Source: an uncultured Pseudomonadales bacterium
Lineage (GTDB): Bacteria; Pseudomonadota; Gammaproteobacteria; Pseudomonadales; CANNCY01
Direction: 5' to 3'
Assembly (NCBI GenBank): GCA_947503335.1
Contig: CANNCY010000001.1
Location: 806,001 to 870,000 of the forward strand
Length of the DNA stretch: 64,000 bases
Shown here: one piece after another, positions 21,615 through 30,878 of the stretch
How the letters are laid out: each line of letters starts with the position of its first letter
How positions within the stretch are numbered: position 1 is the stretch's first letter
The notes under the pieces: generated by a model
What the model saw: only the letters and a program-made list of their open reading frames with translations
Told to the model about the DNA's origin: nothing
Database searches by the model: none
Position numbers and translations under genes: made by a program

Positions 21615-22637
21615 CTACGGTTTTGAAGAGCGATAATCTTTGCGCCGATTTTGACGCTGATAATTGTTTACCGCCTTATTGTGTTCTTCAAGTGTCGCCG
21701 AGAAGTAATGGCTTCCATCACCTTTAGCGACAAAATAATAGAGTTCTGTAGTAGCAGGCTGCATAGCTGCGATTAGAGCATCTCTACTAACGCTAGCGAT
21801 CGGGCCTGGCGGCAGACCATGTATTCGATACGTATTGTACGGCGTTTTAGTGCGCAGATCTTTACGTGTTATATTGCCGTTAAAATCTGGCAGCAAGCCG
21901 TAGATCACAGTTGGATCAGTTTGAAGTCGCATCCCTTTCTCAAGACGATTGTGAAAGACACTTGAAATAACCGCACGTTCACTTGCGACGCCTGTTTCTT
22001 TTTCGATTACCGAAGCAAGGGTAACAAGCTCATTTTTAGTCGCTAAATGCTTGTTACTGTATAGCCTCCATACGCTATCAATCTCGGCCACAGCCTTACG
22101 ATGTGCTCGCTCTATAAGTTTTGATGCTCTTGTTCCACGCGTATAGTAATACGTTTCAGGATATAGCCACCCCTCTAAAGTTGCTGCTTCGAATCGATCA
22201 ATACTCCATGCCGTTGGATCTTGCTCTAGGTCGAATTGCACATGGTCTAGGTCATTTAAACGACTAGCTATTTGAAAGAGGTTGTCGCCTTCGACAATGG
22301 TAAAACTATACTGAATGACGTTAGAAGAGTTAAAAAGCTCCCAAAGCTCGTCTAAAGGCATCTGCGGTTGAACCAAAAACTCGCCCGCTTTAAACGCTGT
22401 TGTTCCCTTTAACTTTAAATAGACCTCTACCTTGTACGCATCGCTTATTATCTTTCTATCTTCTAGATCATTTAACAGCGAGGTAAACCTTGTGCCGGGC
22501 TTAATTAGTATCTCTTGTGTGTCAGCATTTAATGTAGGGGTAGCGCCGTAAGTATTAAAAAACCTAGCAAGGCCTGCACCCACAACGGTAACTAAAAGCA
22601 CCGTTACCATCAGTATAAAAATAGTCAATTTACGCAT
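21615..22637 (-). CDS. mltG: Endolytic murein transglycosylase MltG
   Basis: Inner-membrane enzyme that cuts nascent glycan strands and sets their length. It has one N-terminal membrane segment (about residues 4-25), a LysM-like region near 110-130, and the catalytic Glu in ASVIEKETG (near 211). LQTDPTVIYGL and PYNTYRIHGLPPGPI are typical. 340 residues is normal. It follows pabC by 5 nt, the conserved pabC-mltG-tmk order. Confidence 0.95.
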   Translation of the reverse strand: MRKLTIFILMVTVLLVTVVGAGLARFFNTYGATPTLNADTQEILIKPGTRFTSLLNDLEDRKIISDAYKVEVYLKLKGTTAFKAGEFLVQPQMPLDELWELFNSSNVIQYSFTIVEGDNLFQIASRLNDLDHVQFDLEQDPTAWSIDRFEAATLEGWLYPETYYYTRGTRASKLIERAHRKAVAEIDSVWRLYSNKHLATKNELVTLASVIEKETGVASERAVISSVFHNRLEKGMRLQTDPTVIYGLLPDFNGNITRKDLRTKTPYNTYRIHGLPPGPIASVSRDALIAAMQPATTELYYFVAKGDGSHYFSATLEEHNKAVNNYQRQNRRKDYRSSKP

Positions 22638-22642
22638 AAAGG

Positions 22643-23461
22643 TCAGCTTATCACTCGACGGGCATTACGCTCAATCTGTTGTAGCTGATTTGTGATTTCA
22701 TGCTTCTGTAATTTGATTGAATCAATACGCGAAACGCTTCGAACGCCGTTGAGCGCATTTGTCATAAACGCCCCAACTAGCTCATTAGTATCGTCTCTTA
22801 ATAGTTTTAAAGGTACGTCTACGATATCAGCTCCAATACCCAGTAGCTGTACTTGTTCTAACACCCATGCTCGCATCGTTCCACTGATACCGCAGGTGTT
22901 TATTCTGGGCGTAATCACCTTATCACCTGCAATAAAAAATACGTTATGGTAAAGACCGTCGACCAGGTTATTGTCGTCATCAACGCACAGCATTTCGTCA
23001 AAATCACTTGCTTTATAGCGTGACGCTACTACCTGCTCTAAACGATTAAGTGTTTTTAACCCAAAGGTATACGGCTGCGAAGATAGCCTGAACGACGATG
23101 TACATAACGACATATCACGCTGAAACATAGGTTGCTCGTATTGATGTGCAGATACCTGCACATCACAAGCGTCAGTGCCGGCATACCCATCAGCTGCACC
23201 CTTACGCGCAACCATTAGTTTTACACGCACAACACCAGACAGGTTCGCCACGGGTGCTAACGCACTCGCAAACATTTCACTGCTAAAACTAAGTCCAAGT
23301 ACATCGACACCACGCATCAAACGCTCTCGATGATACTCAAGTAACATACAGTGACCATCAATAAACAGCATCGTTTCAAAAAGCCCATCACCGTACGCCT
23401 GAGCACGACTAATCAGCGACTCGCCAGCTAGCGGATGACCATTAAGCCAATACATTGTCAC
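22643..23461 (-). CDS. pabC: Aminodeoxychorismate lyase
   Basis: PLP enzyme (fold type IV) forming p-aminobenzoate for folate. It shows [20 protein letters not shown] near the start, [14 protein letters not shown] with the PLP-binding Lys near 138, and [13 protein letters not shown]. The GTG at 23461 overlaps the fabF stop as GTGA; an ATG two codons on (23455, MYWLNG) is equally plausible. 272 residues. Confidence 0.92.
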   Translation of the reverse strand: MTMYWLNGHPLAGESLISRAQAYGDGLFETMLFIDGHCMLLEYHRERLMRGVDVLGLSFSSEMFASALAPVANLSGVVRVKLMVARKGAADGYAGTDACDVQVSAHQYEQPMFQRDMSLCTSSFRLSSQPYTFGLKTLNRLEQVVASRYKASDFDEMLCVDDDNNLVDGLYHNVFFIAGDKVITPRINTCGISGTMRAWVLEQVQLLGIGADIVDVPLKLLRDDTNELVGAFMTNALNGVRSVSRIDSIKLQKHEITNQLQQIERNARRVIS

Positions 23462-24696
23462 AACTTTGAAAAAATCAGTGTGCCGTTTGTTCCGCCAAAT
23501 CCAAAGCTATTAGACATTGTGTGCGTAATGCTACGTTGCTGAGCCTGATGAGCAACAAGATCGATATCAATCTCAGGTTCTGGATTATCTAAGTTGATGG
23601 TCGGTGGAGCTACTTGGTCTTCGATCGCCAACACACTAAATATTGCCTCTACTGCACCAGCGGCACCTAATAAGTGACCGATCATGCTTTTTGTTGACGA
23701 CATTGCTAACTGCTTGACGCCGTCTTGACCAACCGCACCTGCTACCGCCCGCGCCTCGGCGACATCACCCGCGGGCGTTGATGTACCGTGCGCATTAACG
23801 TAGTTAATTTCATTACCGTTAAGCGCTGCATCCTTAAGAGCCGCCTGCATCGATGCCTTAGCACCATCACCATGCTCTGGTGGGGAGGTTATATGATGCG
23901 CATCATCACTCATACCAAAGCCACTAAGCTCGGCGTAAATTTTAGCTCCACGCGCCTTGGCGTGTTCGTATTCTTCGATCACAATCGCGCCAGCGCCATC
24001 GCTTAAAACGAACCCATCGCGATCAACGTCCCATGGGCGGCTAGCCTGCTGTGGTGAGTCGTTTCTCGTAGACAAAGCGCGTGCTGCGGCGAAGCCACCC
24101 AGACCTACTGGTGTGGTAGCCATTTCAGCACCTCCAGCGACCATCACGTCTGCATCACCGTAAGCAATCATACGAGCAGCCATACCAATATTATGGGTAC
24201 CTGTTGTACAGGCTGTAACGATAGCGATATTCGGGCCTGTAAAGCCATATTTGATTGCCAAGTTGCCTGCAATCATATTAATGATTGCGCCTGGAACGAA
24301 GAACGGAGAAATTTTTCTGGGTCCGCGGGCAGTTACCAAGGCTGACGCATCTTCGATACTACCAATACCACCGATACCAGAACCAATAGCGAGACCTACG
24401 CGACTGGGGTTATCGATGTCTGCGATCTGAGCATCCTCAATCGCCTGAATACCTGCGGCCATACCATACTGTACGAACGGGTCATTACGCTTTGCTTCTT
24501 TTGGAGACATGTATGGCGTAACGTCAAAATCCTTAATTGCACCGCCAAACTGCGTTGAATAAGCGCTTGTGTCAAAGCGATCGATGGGGGCTATTCCACT
24601 GCGGCCCGCCAAAACAGCGCTCCATGTTGATGAAACATCGTTTCCTACCGGGGTAATCATCCCCAAACCTGTGACCACTACTCGACGCTTACTCAA
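23458..24696 (-). CDS. fabF: Beta-ketoacyl-ACP synthase II
   Basis: Elongating condensing enzyme of fatty-acid synthesis. The catalytic Cys is in [12 protein letters not shown] (near 164), and the two His are in [11 protein letters not shown] and [11 protein letters not shown]. 412 residues is standard. The start is TTG at 24696 with a strong GAGGTGAG site about 6 nt upstream; the next Met would remove the first strand. It follows acpP across 133 bp that include a terminator, so some transcripts from acpP may stop before it. Confidence 0.97.
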   Translation of the reverse strand: MSKRRVVVTGLGMITPVGNDVSSTWSAVLAGRSGIAPIDRFDTSAYSTQFGGAIKDFDVTPYMSPKEAKRNDPFVQYGMAAGIQAIEDAQIADIDNPSRVGLAIGSGIGGIGSIEDASALVTARGPRKISPFFVPGAIINMIAGNLAIKYGFTGPNIAIVTACTTGTHNIGMAARMIAYGDADVMVAGGAEMATTPVGLGGFAAARALSTRNDSPQQASRPWDVDRDGFVLSDGAGAIVIEEYEHAKARGAKIYAELSGFGMSDDAHHITSPPEHGDGAKASMQAALKDAALNGNEINYVNAHGTSTPAGDVAEARAVAGAVGQDGVKQLAMSSTKSMIGHLLGAAGAVEAIFSVLAIEDQVAPPTINLDNPEPEIDIDLVAHQAQQRSITHTMSNSFGFGGTNGTLIFSKL

Positions 24697-24760
24697 AATC
24701 GCTCACCTCTATAAAGTTACGTGCATAGTTTACGCAAAATAAAACCGGTACTCTAGATGC

Positions 24761-24791
24761 AACAAAGCCGCCCAACTCGCGTTAGACGGCT
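24761..24791 (-). terminator. Terminator or attenuator between acpP and fabF
   Basis: On the minus strand an 11-bp stem (two G-U pairs) closes a GCGA tetraloop and is followed by TTTGTT. It would let acpP be made in excess over fabF. Arms at 24766-24776 and 24781-24791. Confidence 0.75.
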
Positions 24792-24829
24792 ACGTGCAAA
24801 TATCTAAACAGACATTAACCGGCTTTTAA

Positions 24830-25066
24830 TTAGCCTAGGTTGCTGTTGATATAGTCAATTGCTAGCTGAACAGTAGTGATCTTCTCTGCTTCTTCGTCAG
24901 GGATCTCTGTCTCAAACTCTTCTTCTAGAGCCATTACTAGCTCTACGGTGTCTAGCGAATCTGCGCCTAGATCATCAACGAAAGAAGCTTCTGCTTTTAC
25001 TTCGTCTTCTTTAACGCCTAGCTGCTCTGCAACGATCTTGATTACGCGTTCTTCGATACTGCTCAT
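24830..25066 (-). CDS. acpP: Acyl carrier protein
   Basis: Carries growing acyl chains on 4'-phosphopantetheine. Attachment Ser37 lies in [13 protein letters not shown]. The 78 residues are strongly acidic, as expected. An AGGAG ribosome site lies about 9 nt before the ATG, suiting a highly made protein. The 161-bp gap from fabG probably holds its own promoter, but I could not pick out boxes with confidence. Confidence 0.98.
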   Translation of the reverse strand: MSSIEERVIKIVAEQLGVKEDEVKAEASFVDDLGADSLDTVELVMALEEEFETEIPDEEAEKITTVQLAIDYINSNLG

Positions 25067-25227
25067 AGTTTCTAACTCCTAATTAGCACTTATTCGGTGT
25101 TCTACTAAATTTTTTTGAACACCTGTTTTAAAAACAAACTGCCAGCCCTTAAAAACGTGACTGACCAGTTCTAATTGGCGGTGATTGTACAACAGCTTAC
25201 GCGATAGTCCAACCTATTTTGTGGGCA

Positions 25228-25971
25228 TTAGCCCATATACATGCCGCCATTAACCTGAATTGTTTCACCAGTAATATACGCCGCGCCGTCACTAGCTAAG
25301 AATGTAACAGTGGCAGCGATCTCATCGGCAGAACCAAGTCGACCCGCCGGAACCTTCGACAGCAATTGTTCTTTATGCTCATCAGCAAGCTCATCTGTCA
25401 TGTCTGTTTGTATAAACCCTGGCGCGACTGTGTTTACAGTGATGCCGCGCGCACCCACCTCGCAGGCTAGCGATCGAGCGAAACCCGCAGCCGCAGCTTT
25501 TGATGCACTGTAATTTGCCTGGCCTGGATTACCCATGCTACCCACAACAGATCCGACGTTGATAATTCGCCCCCATCGCGCCTTAGTCATGCCGCGCAAT
25601 AAAGGCTTAGTAACACGATATAAAGAGGTAACATTGGTATTTAGAACATCATCCCATTCTTGCTGCTTCATGCGCATTAACAGGTTATCTTTGGTGATGC
25701 CTGCATTATTGACTAGAACTAACACGGCACCTTCATTTGCTTGAATATCTGCTAGCGCCTCGCCAACAGACTCGTCGTTATCAACACGCATTACAACACC
25801 GCGCCCCTCTAGGCCAGCGTCAGAAAAACGCTGTGTAATCTTATCTGCGCCAGCTTGTGATGTAGCGGTACCCACTACCGTCATACCTGCTTTTGCCAAA
25901 TGATCAGCGATTGCTGCACCAATTCCGCGTGATGCACCAGTTACTAACGCTACTCTATTTATTTCACTCAT
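25228..25971 (-). CDS. fabG: 3-oxoacyl-ACP reductase
   Basis: NADPH-dependent reductase (short-chain dehydrogenase fold) of the elongation cycle. TGASRGIG (11-18) binds the cofactor and NNAG is at 88-91. The catalytic Ser is near 141, Tyr154 and Lys158 are in YSASK, and the end is INVNGGMYMG-like (VNGGMYMG). 247 residues is normal. It lies between fabD and acpP. Confidence 0.97.
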   Translation of the reverse strand: MSEINRVALVTGASRGIGAAIADHLAKAGMTVVGTATSQAGADKITQRFSDAGLEGRGVVMRVDNDESVGEALADIQANEGAVLVLVNNAGITKDNLLMRMKQQEWDDVLNTNVTSLYRVTKPLLRGMTKARWGRIINVGSVVGSMGNPGQANYSASKAAAAGFARSLACEVGARGITVNTVAPGFIQTDMTDELADEHKEQLLSKVPAGRLGSADEIAATVTFLASDGAAYITGETIQVNGGMYMG

Positions 25972-26036
25972 TGTTATTCCTATATTTACATCAGCCCTTT
26001 GCCTAAGGCCTGTATTACTAATTATTTATATAAAAC

Positions 26037-26954
26037 TTAAGCTGAATAAAAGTCTGGATTAGCCAACCCAATAACTGCAAGACCACGATCAATTCTCTTA
26101 ACTAGGCCCGCCAAAACGTTACCAGAGCCACATTCATAGGCTTGCTCTACACCATTAGCAGTTAAAGCGCTAACACACTCAACCCAACGCACGGGGCTAT
26201 AAATTTGCTCAATCATAAGCTCTTTAATTTTATCACCAGACTCGCAGGTACTAGCGGTGACGTTATGAACTATCGCAATCTTCGGATCGTTAAACGTTAC
26301 AGTCTTCAGGTGTTCTGACAACTGCTCAGCAGCAGGCTTCATTAACTTTGTATGGAAAGGAGCAGAAACCGCAAGCGGCATAGCGCGTTTAGCCCCCGCC
26401 TCTTTTAGAGCAACAATGGCTTTATCAATAGCACCCGCATGGCCCGCAATTACAACCTGCCCAGGCGCATTAAAGTTAACTGCCTCAACCGACTCTTCGC
26501 CACATTCTAAGTTAGCTATTACGTCTGCAATCGCCTCATCTGACAGGCCAATCACAGCGGCCATAGCACCCTCGCCTTCGGCTACTGCTGCCTGCATATA
26601 ACGCCCGCGCAACTGAACCGCTTTTACTGCATCTTCAAAAGAGACCACCTCAGACGCTACTAGGGCCGACCACTCTCCCAAGCTATGACCTGCAAGGAGC
26701 GTTGGCAACGCTACACCCTGCTGTATCGCAACACGCCAAACCGCAGTACTGGCAGTTAAAAGCAATGGCTGAGTAATCTCGGTTTTTGCAATATCGGCGT
26801 CAGAACCGTTCTGACATAAATCCCAAAGGTCGTATCCTAAAACTGAAGAAGCTTGATCAAACGTTGTCTTAACTACGTCGTATTGCTCGGCCAAGTCACT
26901 TAACATGCCAATTTTTTGAGACCCCTGACCAGGGAAAAGAAATGCTGATGCCAC
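26037..26954 (-). CDS. fabD: Malonyl-CoA:ACP transacylase
   Basis: Moves malonyl from CoA to ACP. FPGQGSQ is at 7-13, the nucleophile Ser91 is in AGHSLGEWSAL, and the catalytic His is in SAPFHTKLM near residue 200. 305 residues. The start is GTG at 26954 with a GAGGT site about 10 nt upstream. It follows plsX directly, with no fabH between them. Confidence 0.96.
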   Translation of the reverse strand: MASAFLFPGQGSQKIGMLSDLAEQYDVVKTTFDQASSVLGYDLWDLCQNGSDADIAKTEITQPLLLTASTAVWRVAIQQGVALPTLLAGHSLGEWSALVASEVVSFEDAVKAVQLRGRYMQAAVAEGEGAMAAVIGLSDEAIADVIANLECGEESVEAVNFNAPGQVVIAGHAGAIDKAIVALKEAGAKRAMPLAVSAPFHTKLMKPAAEQLSEHLKTVTFNDPKIAIVHNVTASTCESGDKIKELMIEQIYSPVRWVECVSALTANGVEQAYECGSGNVLAGLVKRIDRGLAVIGLANPDFYSA

Positions 26955-27012
26955 TATCGGTGTACCTCGTAACGCTATTATTGTTAACTTTGGTCACTTA
27001 TTTAGAGGCTAC

Positions 27013-27915
27013 TCAAATACAAAAGTTCCTTGCGTTCACCATTGCAGAATAGAACGCAAAATCGTCAGCGGCGCCGTGCGATTTAAAAACAGGCTTATTT
27101 AACCCAACGATAACAGCACCATTGTATTTACGGTAATCAAGGCGAGATTCAACCAGCTGCTCAATGGCAACACCTGCCCGCAGCATCTCATGATACGTGA
27201 AGTGGCAAACGCCTTCGGCTGACTTAATCAAGAGATTACCCGAGTAGCCATCCGTGACCACCAAGTCACATTCTATATCAAACAGGGCGTTGGGTTCCAC
27301 AAAACCGACATAGTTGATAGTTGCATCTTCTAGCAGCAATTGATTTGCCTGCTGAATAGTACCCGTACCCTTATGATGTTCGGTTCCCAGATTTAGTAGC
27401 CCTACCCTCGGCCTAGCAGTAGCGCGCTGCAGATAGCTTGAACCTGTTTTGGCAAGCTCATGAAGATGCTGCGCCGAAAGCACTAAATTAGCCCCTACAT
27501 CCATTAATAAGGTATGACTACCTTTTAAATTTGGCACCCATGCGGCAATTGCTGGCCTACGCACGCCCTGAACTCGCCCAATAATTTTACGCGACAATGC
27601 CATTAGCACGCCCGTGTTACCACTAGACATCGCTACACCTCGTTCTTTCGCAGCGACAAGAGCTGCATACATCGTAGTGTTAGAGTGATCTAGCTTAGAA
27701 ATTGGTGGTGCTTCGGGTGAAACAAAGCCTGAAGCAAGCTGCAAAGAAACCTGCGACTGATTGGCAAAATGCTTTTGATATGGCTCTAGGTAAGAGTCGG
27801 TGAGATGTACCCTAATACAGGTATCTGGATGGTCGTTAACAAATCGACCAATAGGTGAGATACAAGAAAGGGGATCAAAATCCCCTCCCATGATATCAAG
27901 TTCAATGAAGATCAA
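27013..27915 (-). CDS. plsX: Phosphate acyltransferase PlsX, short and divergent
   Basis: Makes acyl-phosphate from acyl-ACP for phospholipid synthesis. The N-terminal LDIMGGDFDP corresponds to the usual DAMGGD-x-GP but is altered. SSGNTGVLMALSRKIIG, LMDVGAN, DGYSGN and KSHGAADDFAF are recognisable. At 300 residues it is some 20-40 shorter than typical PlsX, mainly at the C-terminus, which ends soon after FKSHGAADDFAF. The start is TTG at 27915, five bases after rpmF; the first ATG would lose the first strand. The order yceD-rpmF-plsX-fabD supports the call. Confidence 0.85.
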   Translation of the reverse strand: MIFIELDIMGGDFDPLSCISPIGRFVNDHPDTCIRVHLTDSYLEPYQKHFANQSQVSLQLASGFVSPEAPPISKLDHSNTTMYAALVAAKERGVAMSSGNTGVLMALSRKIIGRVQGVRRPAIAAWVPNLKGSHTLLMDVGANLVLSAQHLHELAKTGSSYLQRATARPRVGLLNLGTEHHKGTGTIQQANQLLLEDATINYVGFVEPNALFDIECDLVVTDGYSGNLLIKSAEGVCHFTYHEMLRAGVAIEQLVESRLDYRKYNGAVIVGLNKPVFKSHGAADDFAFYSAMVNARNFCI

Positions 27916-27920
27916 AGAAC

Positions 27921-28103
27921 TTATTCTTCGTTACTACCCTTAGTAACTTTCTGACCACGATAAAAACCGTCAGCGGTTACGTGGTGACGACGATGCTTTT
28001 CGCCGCTGGTTGCGTCTACTGAAAGAGTAGGACCAGTTAGCGCATCGTGTGAACGGCGCATGCCGCGACGTGAGCGAGTTACTTTACTCTTTTGTACTGC
28101 CAT
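27921..28103 (-). CDS. rpmF: Ribosomal protein L32
   Basis: Component of the 50S subunit. The 60 residues begin [20 protein letters not shown], the standard L32 N-terminus, and continue with [11 protein letters not shown]. The zinc-binding cysteines found in some L32 proteins are absent, as in most gammaproteobacteria. It lies between yceD and plsX as in E. coli. Confidence 0.97.
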   Translation of the reverse strand: MAVQKSKVTRSRRGMRRSHDALTGPTLSVDATSGEKHRRHHVTADGFYRGQKVTKGSNEE

Positions 28104-28145
28104 GATTAAGTCTCCAACTATTTAAAGCCTCTCGGCTTGATTTGT

Positions 28146-28673
28146 TTAATCTTTGTTTCCCTTTAACGCGCTAAGCACATTGAAGGGGTTATCTTTTTCA
28201 ACCTCTACCTGCTCTAAGACTATCTCTTCGTCAGTAGCGGTTGTGTATCCTTTATCTGCACTGCATTCAGATTCTTCATGAAAACTAATCATTGGCATTA
28301 GCAGCAACAATTCGTCTTCTATAATCTGCCAAAGACTTATCATGTCTTCGCCCTGCAATACTGGCTCTAAGTGCTTAGGAAGCGCCTGCGCCTGATCATC
28401 TGACCAAACGATCGCCAAACTAGGCTCGCCCTCGATGCTTATTTGCATCGGCTCCAAGCAACGCTGGCACAGCACTGACACTGTCGCTTCTATCTTTCCA
28501 CCGATTACACGAAAGTTTTGTTCGTCTCGATGAAAGTCTAGCTCGACCGTCACTTTACCGTCGTTTGATGCAGCTGCCTCGGCAACCCTTGTTAGCGTCG
28601 CTACATCTAGCTCGCCATTAATTAGGGCACCCTGTTGAGCAAGTTTACGTGCATCAACGTATTCTGGAACCAT
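28146..28673 (-). CDS. yceD: YceD/DUF177 rRNA-accumulation protein
   Basis: Conserved small acidic protein linked to 23S rRNA accumulation in plants and bacteria. The conserved pair CQRC lies in VLCQRCLEPM near residue 95. I choose ATG 28673 (MVPEYVDARKLAQQ); the upstream GTG at 28682 would add three residues. About 175 residues. It is first in yceD-rpmF-plsX and divergent from yceF. Confidence 0.9.
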   Translation of the reverse strand: MVPEYVDARKLAQQGALINGELDVATLTRVAEAAASNDGKVTVELDFHRDEQNFRVIGGKIEATVSVLCQRCLEPMQISIEGEPSLAIVWSDDQAQALPKHLEPVLQGEDMISLWQIIEDELLLLMPMISFHEESECSADKGYTTATDEEIVLEQVEVEKDNPFNVLSALKGNKD

Positions 28674-28706
28674 ATCTAGCACCCACAGTTCTACATCAAG
28701 CGCGCA

Positions 28707-28735
28707 ATTTTATTCATGCGCGAAACTTCTGTCAA
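28707..28735 (-). promoter_or_regulatory. Sigma-70 promoter for yceD-rpmF-plsX
   Basis: On the minus strand TTGACA (28735-28730), a 17-bp spacer and TAAAAT (28712-28707) form a near-consensus promoter, with a start expected near 28700. It probably drives yceD-rpmF-plsX and perhaps the downstream fab genes. Confidence 0.75.
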
Positions 28736-28813
28736 AGAAAAATGCACATATTACTGCTGCTTTTATGCACCTTTGCTACTATTCGGTATTTTCACCTACA
28801 TAGTGGCAGCAAA

Positions 28814-29404
28814 GTGACTAATATACCGATTATTCTGGCATCTAATTCTAGTGCTCGGGCGCGCATTCTACACAGCATTGGCGCAAATTTCACCCAGAAA
28901 GGTACGAACTTTGACGAGCGCTCAGTAAACGCAGAGACACCAACGCAGCTAGCACTATTGCTTGCTCAGTCAAAGGCGTTTGCTGTTGACGACAAAGACG
29001 CTAAAGACTCGCTAATTATAGGGTCAGATCAGGTAGTGCACCTGAACAACAAGCTACTACACCAACCAGGCGGCGCTGATAATGCTGTTGAGCAGCTCGT
29101 ATCATTTAGCAATCAGTGCGTTGAGCTCGTTTCAGCAATCACACTGCGCTTCAATCAACAAACAGCAAGCGCCAAGGTTATTAGTAAAGCCTACTTCAAC
29201 ACAATCAGCAGAGACATGGCTAAACGTTATGTTGAACGAGACAACCCCCTATATTGCGCAGGGGCGTTTAAAATTGAAGGTGCCGCTAGCCTATTAATGG
29301 ATCGTATTGAAAGCAGCGACCCAAACGCCATAGAAGGCCTACCCACCACATTACTAGTACCCTTAACGAAACAACTAGGACTATCTGCAGAAATATGGCT
29401 TTAG
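28814..29404 (+). CDS. yceF: Maf-like nucleotide pyrophosphatase YceF
   Basis: Hydrolyses non-canonical nucleotides; the YceF subgroup prefers 7-methyl-GTP. Near the start ILASNSSARARIL, then IIGSDQV with the catalytic Asp, and CAGAFKIEGAASLLMDRIE with DPNAIEGLP are typical of YceF. I place the start at GTG 28814 (about 196 residues). Longer in-frame starts, up to 28649, would run through the divergent yceD start and promoter and add a non-Maf extension. Divergence from yceD matches E. coli. Confidence 0.85.
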   Translation: MTNIPIILASNSSARARILHSIGANFTQKGTNFDERSVNAETPTQLALLLAQSKAFAVDDKDAKDSLIIGSDQVVHLNNKLLHQPGGADNAVEQLVSFSNQCVELVSAITLRFNQQTASAKVISKAYFNTISRDMAKRYVERDNPLYCAGAFKIEGAASLLMDRIESSDPNAIEGLPTTLLVPLTKQLGLSAEIWL

Positions 29405-29409
29405 CCCCG

Positions 29410-30414
29410 TTAAACCTCACTCAGGGTGTCAATAAACCCCTGAATAGACTCAGGTATAGGTGCGTCAAAGGTGCTGATCTCGCCATTTTGCCACTTAATG
29501 ACCAATCTAGTCGCATGCAGACAAAGCCTTGCACTAGTATCTTTCATAGCATCTTCTAGTTTATGGGCGTATTTAGGGTCGCCTGCAATGGGCGAGCCTG
29601 CGTGCAAGCAATGCACCCTAATTTGATGGGTGCGACCGGTAATTGGCCACGCATGCAATAACGTATAACCCTCAAATCTGCGCACTACCTCGTATTCTGT
29701 CTGACTACGTTTACCATCCTGCGACACCCTGACCATACGCTCACCGTTAGGCAAGGTATATTTGTGCAACGGCGCATCTACGCGACGCTTACGATTTGGC
29801 CACCGACCATGAACAAGTGCAACATAGCGTTTTTCGATATTTTTCTTGGCCTGAAGCGCTTGATGAAGCTCTTTTAGCACCGCCCGACGCTTGCTAATCA
29901 TAAGCAAGCCCGATGTGTCTTTATCTAATCGATGAACTAGCTCTAGCTTACGCTCGTCAGGCTTGAGTTGACGTAAGGCTTCGATCACACCTAACTCAAC
30001 ACCAGACCCTCCATGAACAGCCCAACCGAAAGGCTTATTTATTACTATCAATCGATCATCTTCGTAGACAATAGCCTTGGATAGCTGCGCAAGGCGCCGC
30101 TCAGACGCAGGAGGCACTTTTGATACCGCAGCAACCCTAACAGGTGGTATTCGCACTTGATCGCCTGACACCAGACGCTGGAGCGGCTTGGCGCGCTTAC
30201 CGTTGACACGCACTTCGCCCTTTCGAACAATATTGTATACCTTTGATTTAGGCACGCCCTTGAGGCGAGCTATCAGCCAGTTATCAAGACGCTGACCCAC
30301 ATCGTCGCTATCGACATGCTCTATACGCACTTTTGCATTGATTACGACACTCTCGTCAGAAGACACAAACTTTCTCTCAAAATGGGCTTTGTTTAATTGT
30401 ACCTGCTCGTACAA
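29410..30414 (-). CDS. rluC: 23S rRNA pseudouridine synthase RluC
   Basis: Makes pseudouridine at positions 955, 2504 and 2580 of 23S rRNA. It has an N-terminal S4-type RNA-binding domain (RLDNWLIARLKGVPKSKVY, then VRVNGKRAKP) and the catalytic Asp in ELVHRLDKDTSGLLMISK. RTHQIRVHCLHAGSPIAGD is in the C-terminal half. The start is uncertain: TTG at 30414 gives 334 residues, and a GTG about 16 codons on is also possible. Location beside divergent rne supports RluC. Confidence 0.92.
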   Translation of the reverse strand: MYEQVQLNKAHFERKFVSSDESVVINAKVRIEHVDSDDVGQRLDNWLIARLKGVPKSKVYNIVRKGEVRVNGKRAKPLQRLVSGDQVRIPPVRVAAVSKVPPASERRLAQLSKAIVYEDDRLIVINKPFGWAVHGGSGVELGVIEALRQLKPDERKLELVHRLDKDTSGLLMISKRRAVLKELHQALQAKKNIEKRYVALVHGRWPNRKRRVDAPLHKYTLPNGERMVRVSQDGKRSQTEYEVVRRFEGYTLLHAWPITGRTHQIRVHCLHAGSPIAGDPKYAHKLEDAMKDTSARLCLHATRLVIKWQNGEISTFDAPIPESIQGFIDTLSEV

Positions 30415-30415
30415 T

Positions 30416-30444
30416 TTGAAGCGATTGACAATAATTGCTATAGT
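30416..30444 (+). promoter_or_regulatory. Candidate rne promoter
   Basis: TTGAAG (30416-30421), a 17-bp spacer and TATAGT (30439-30444) fit sigma-70 reasonably (4 of 6 and 5 of 6). The start would be near 30451, giving a leader of about 430 nt. It overlaps the 5' end of rluC on the other strand. Confidence 0.55.
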
Positions 30445-30878
30445 CGCGAGGCGCTAGAACGAGACCTAAGGTCTTTTAGATACATTTGTGGCCGCTTTGA
30501 GAGATACTACAAAGCAGATTGGGCCCAACAACGTTCGCGCATTAATTACTGATACAACCCGCCCGCGTCAGCTGCTGATAAATCGCGCTGCACCCTAAAC
30601 ATTAGGCTGGGTTATTTTAAAAAAACGCCGTGAGCGCCGCAGAGATTGCCGCCACCGGACGAGACAGAATTTGCGAGTTTTCGCGCAGCCAGCAAAGCAT
30701 GGCTAGCCGTACATAGCGGTAAGCGAGAACTACTTACATATTGACTTTTGGGGTTGCGACAACCACCCCAACCAACGTCTATATGCAGTACGCCCGCGCC
30801 CCAAGTGCGCCCCGTCTGCCCTCGCCCTGTGCCGCCCTGCCAGCTCACGCACTATAGTGACTGGAGTTTTAAACCTCA
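30445..30878 (+). promoter_or_regulatory. Long 5' leader of rne
   Basis: About 430 nt without a supported gene lie between the candidate promoter and rne. In E. coli the rne leader is also long, and its hairpins let RNase E control its own message. Here a hairpin near 30749-30772 (GGGGTTG, loop CGA, CAACC then CCCC, with a bulge) and a cluster of C-runs (30793-30837) stand out. A GGAG lies 13 nt before the ATG, a rather long spacing. Homology to the E. coli element is not shown. Confidence 0.45.
30793..30837. other. Six C-runs (G-quadruplex motif on the minus strand)
   Basis: CCC or CCCC occurs at 30793-95, 30799-802, 30810-13, 30819-21, 30825-27 and 30835-37, with gaps of 3, 7, 5, 3 and 7 nt. 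Read on the minus strand this satisfies the usual four-run quadruplex pattern, with two runs to spare. On the rne RNA it is a C-rich stretch of the sort Rho can load on. It ends about 40 nt before the rne start. Confidence 0.6.

Noticed and set aside
28649-28813. Longer YceF start
   Set aside because: It would cover the yceD start and a near-consensus promoter and add a sequence not found in Maf proteins.
30612-30848. A 78-codon frame on the minus strand in the rne leader
   Set aside because: Glycine-rich, unrelated to any family I know, created by the G-runs opposite the C-run array.
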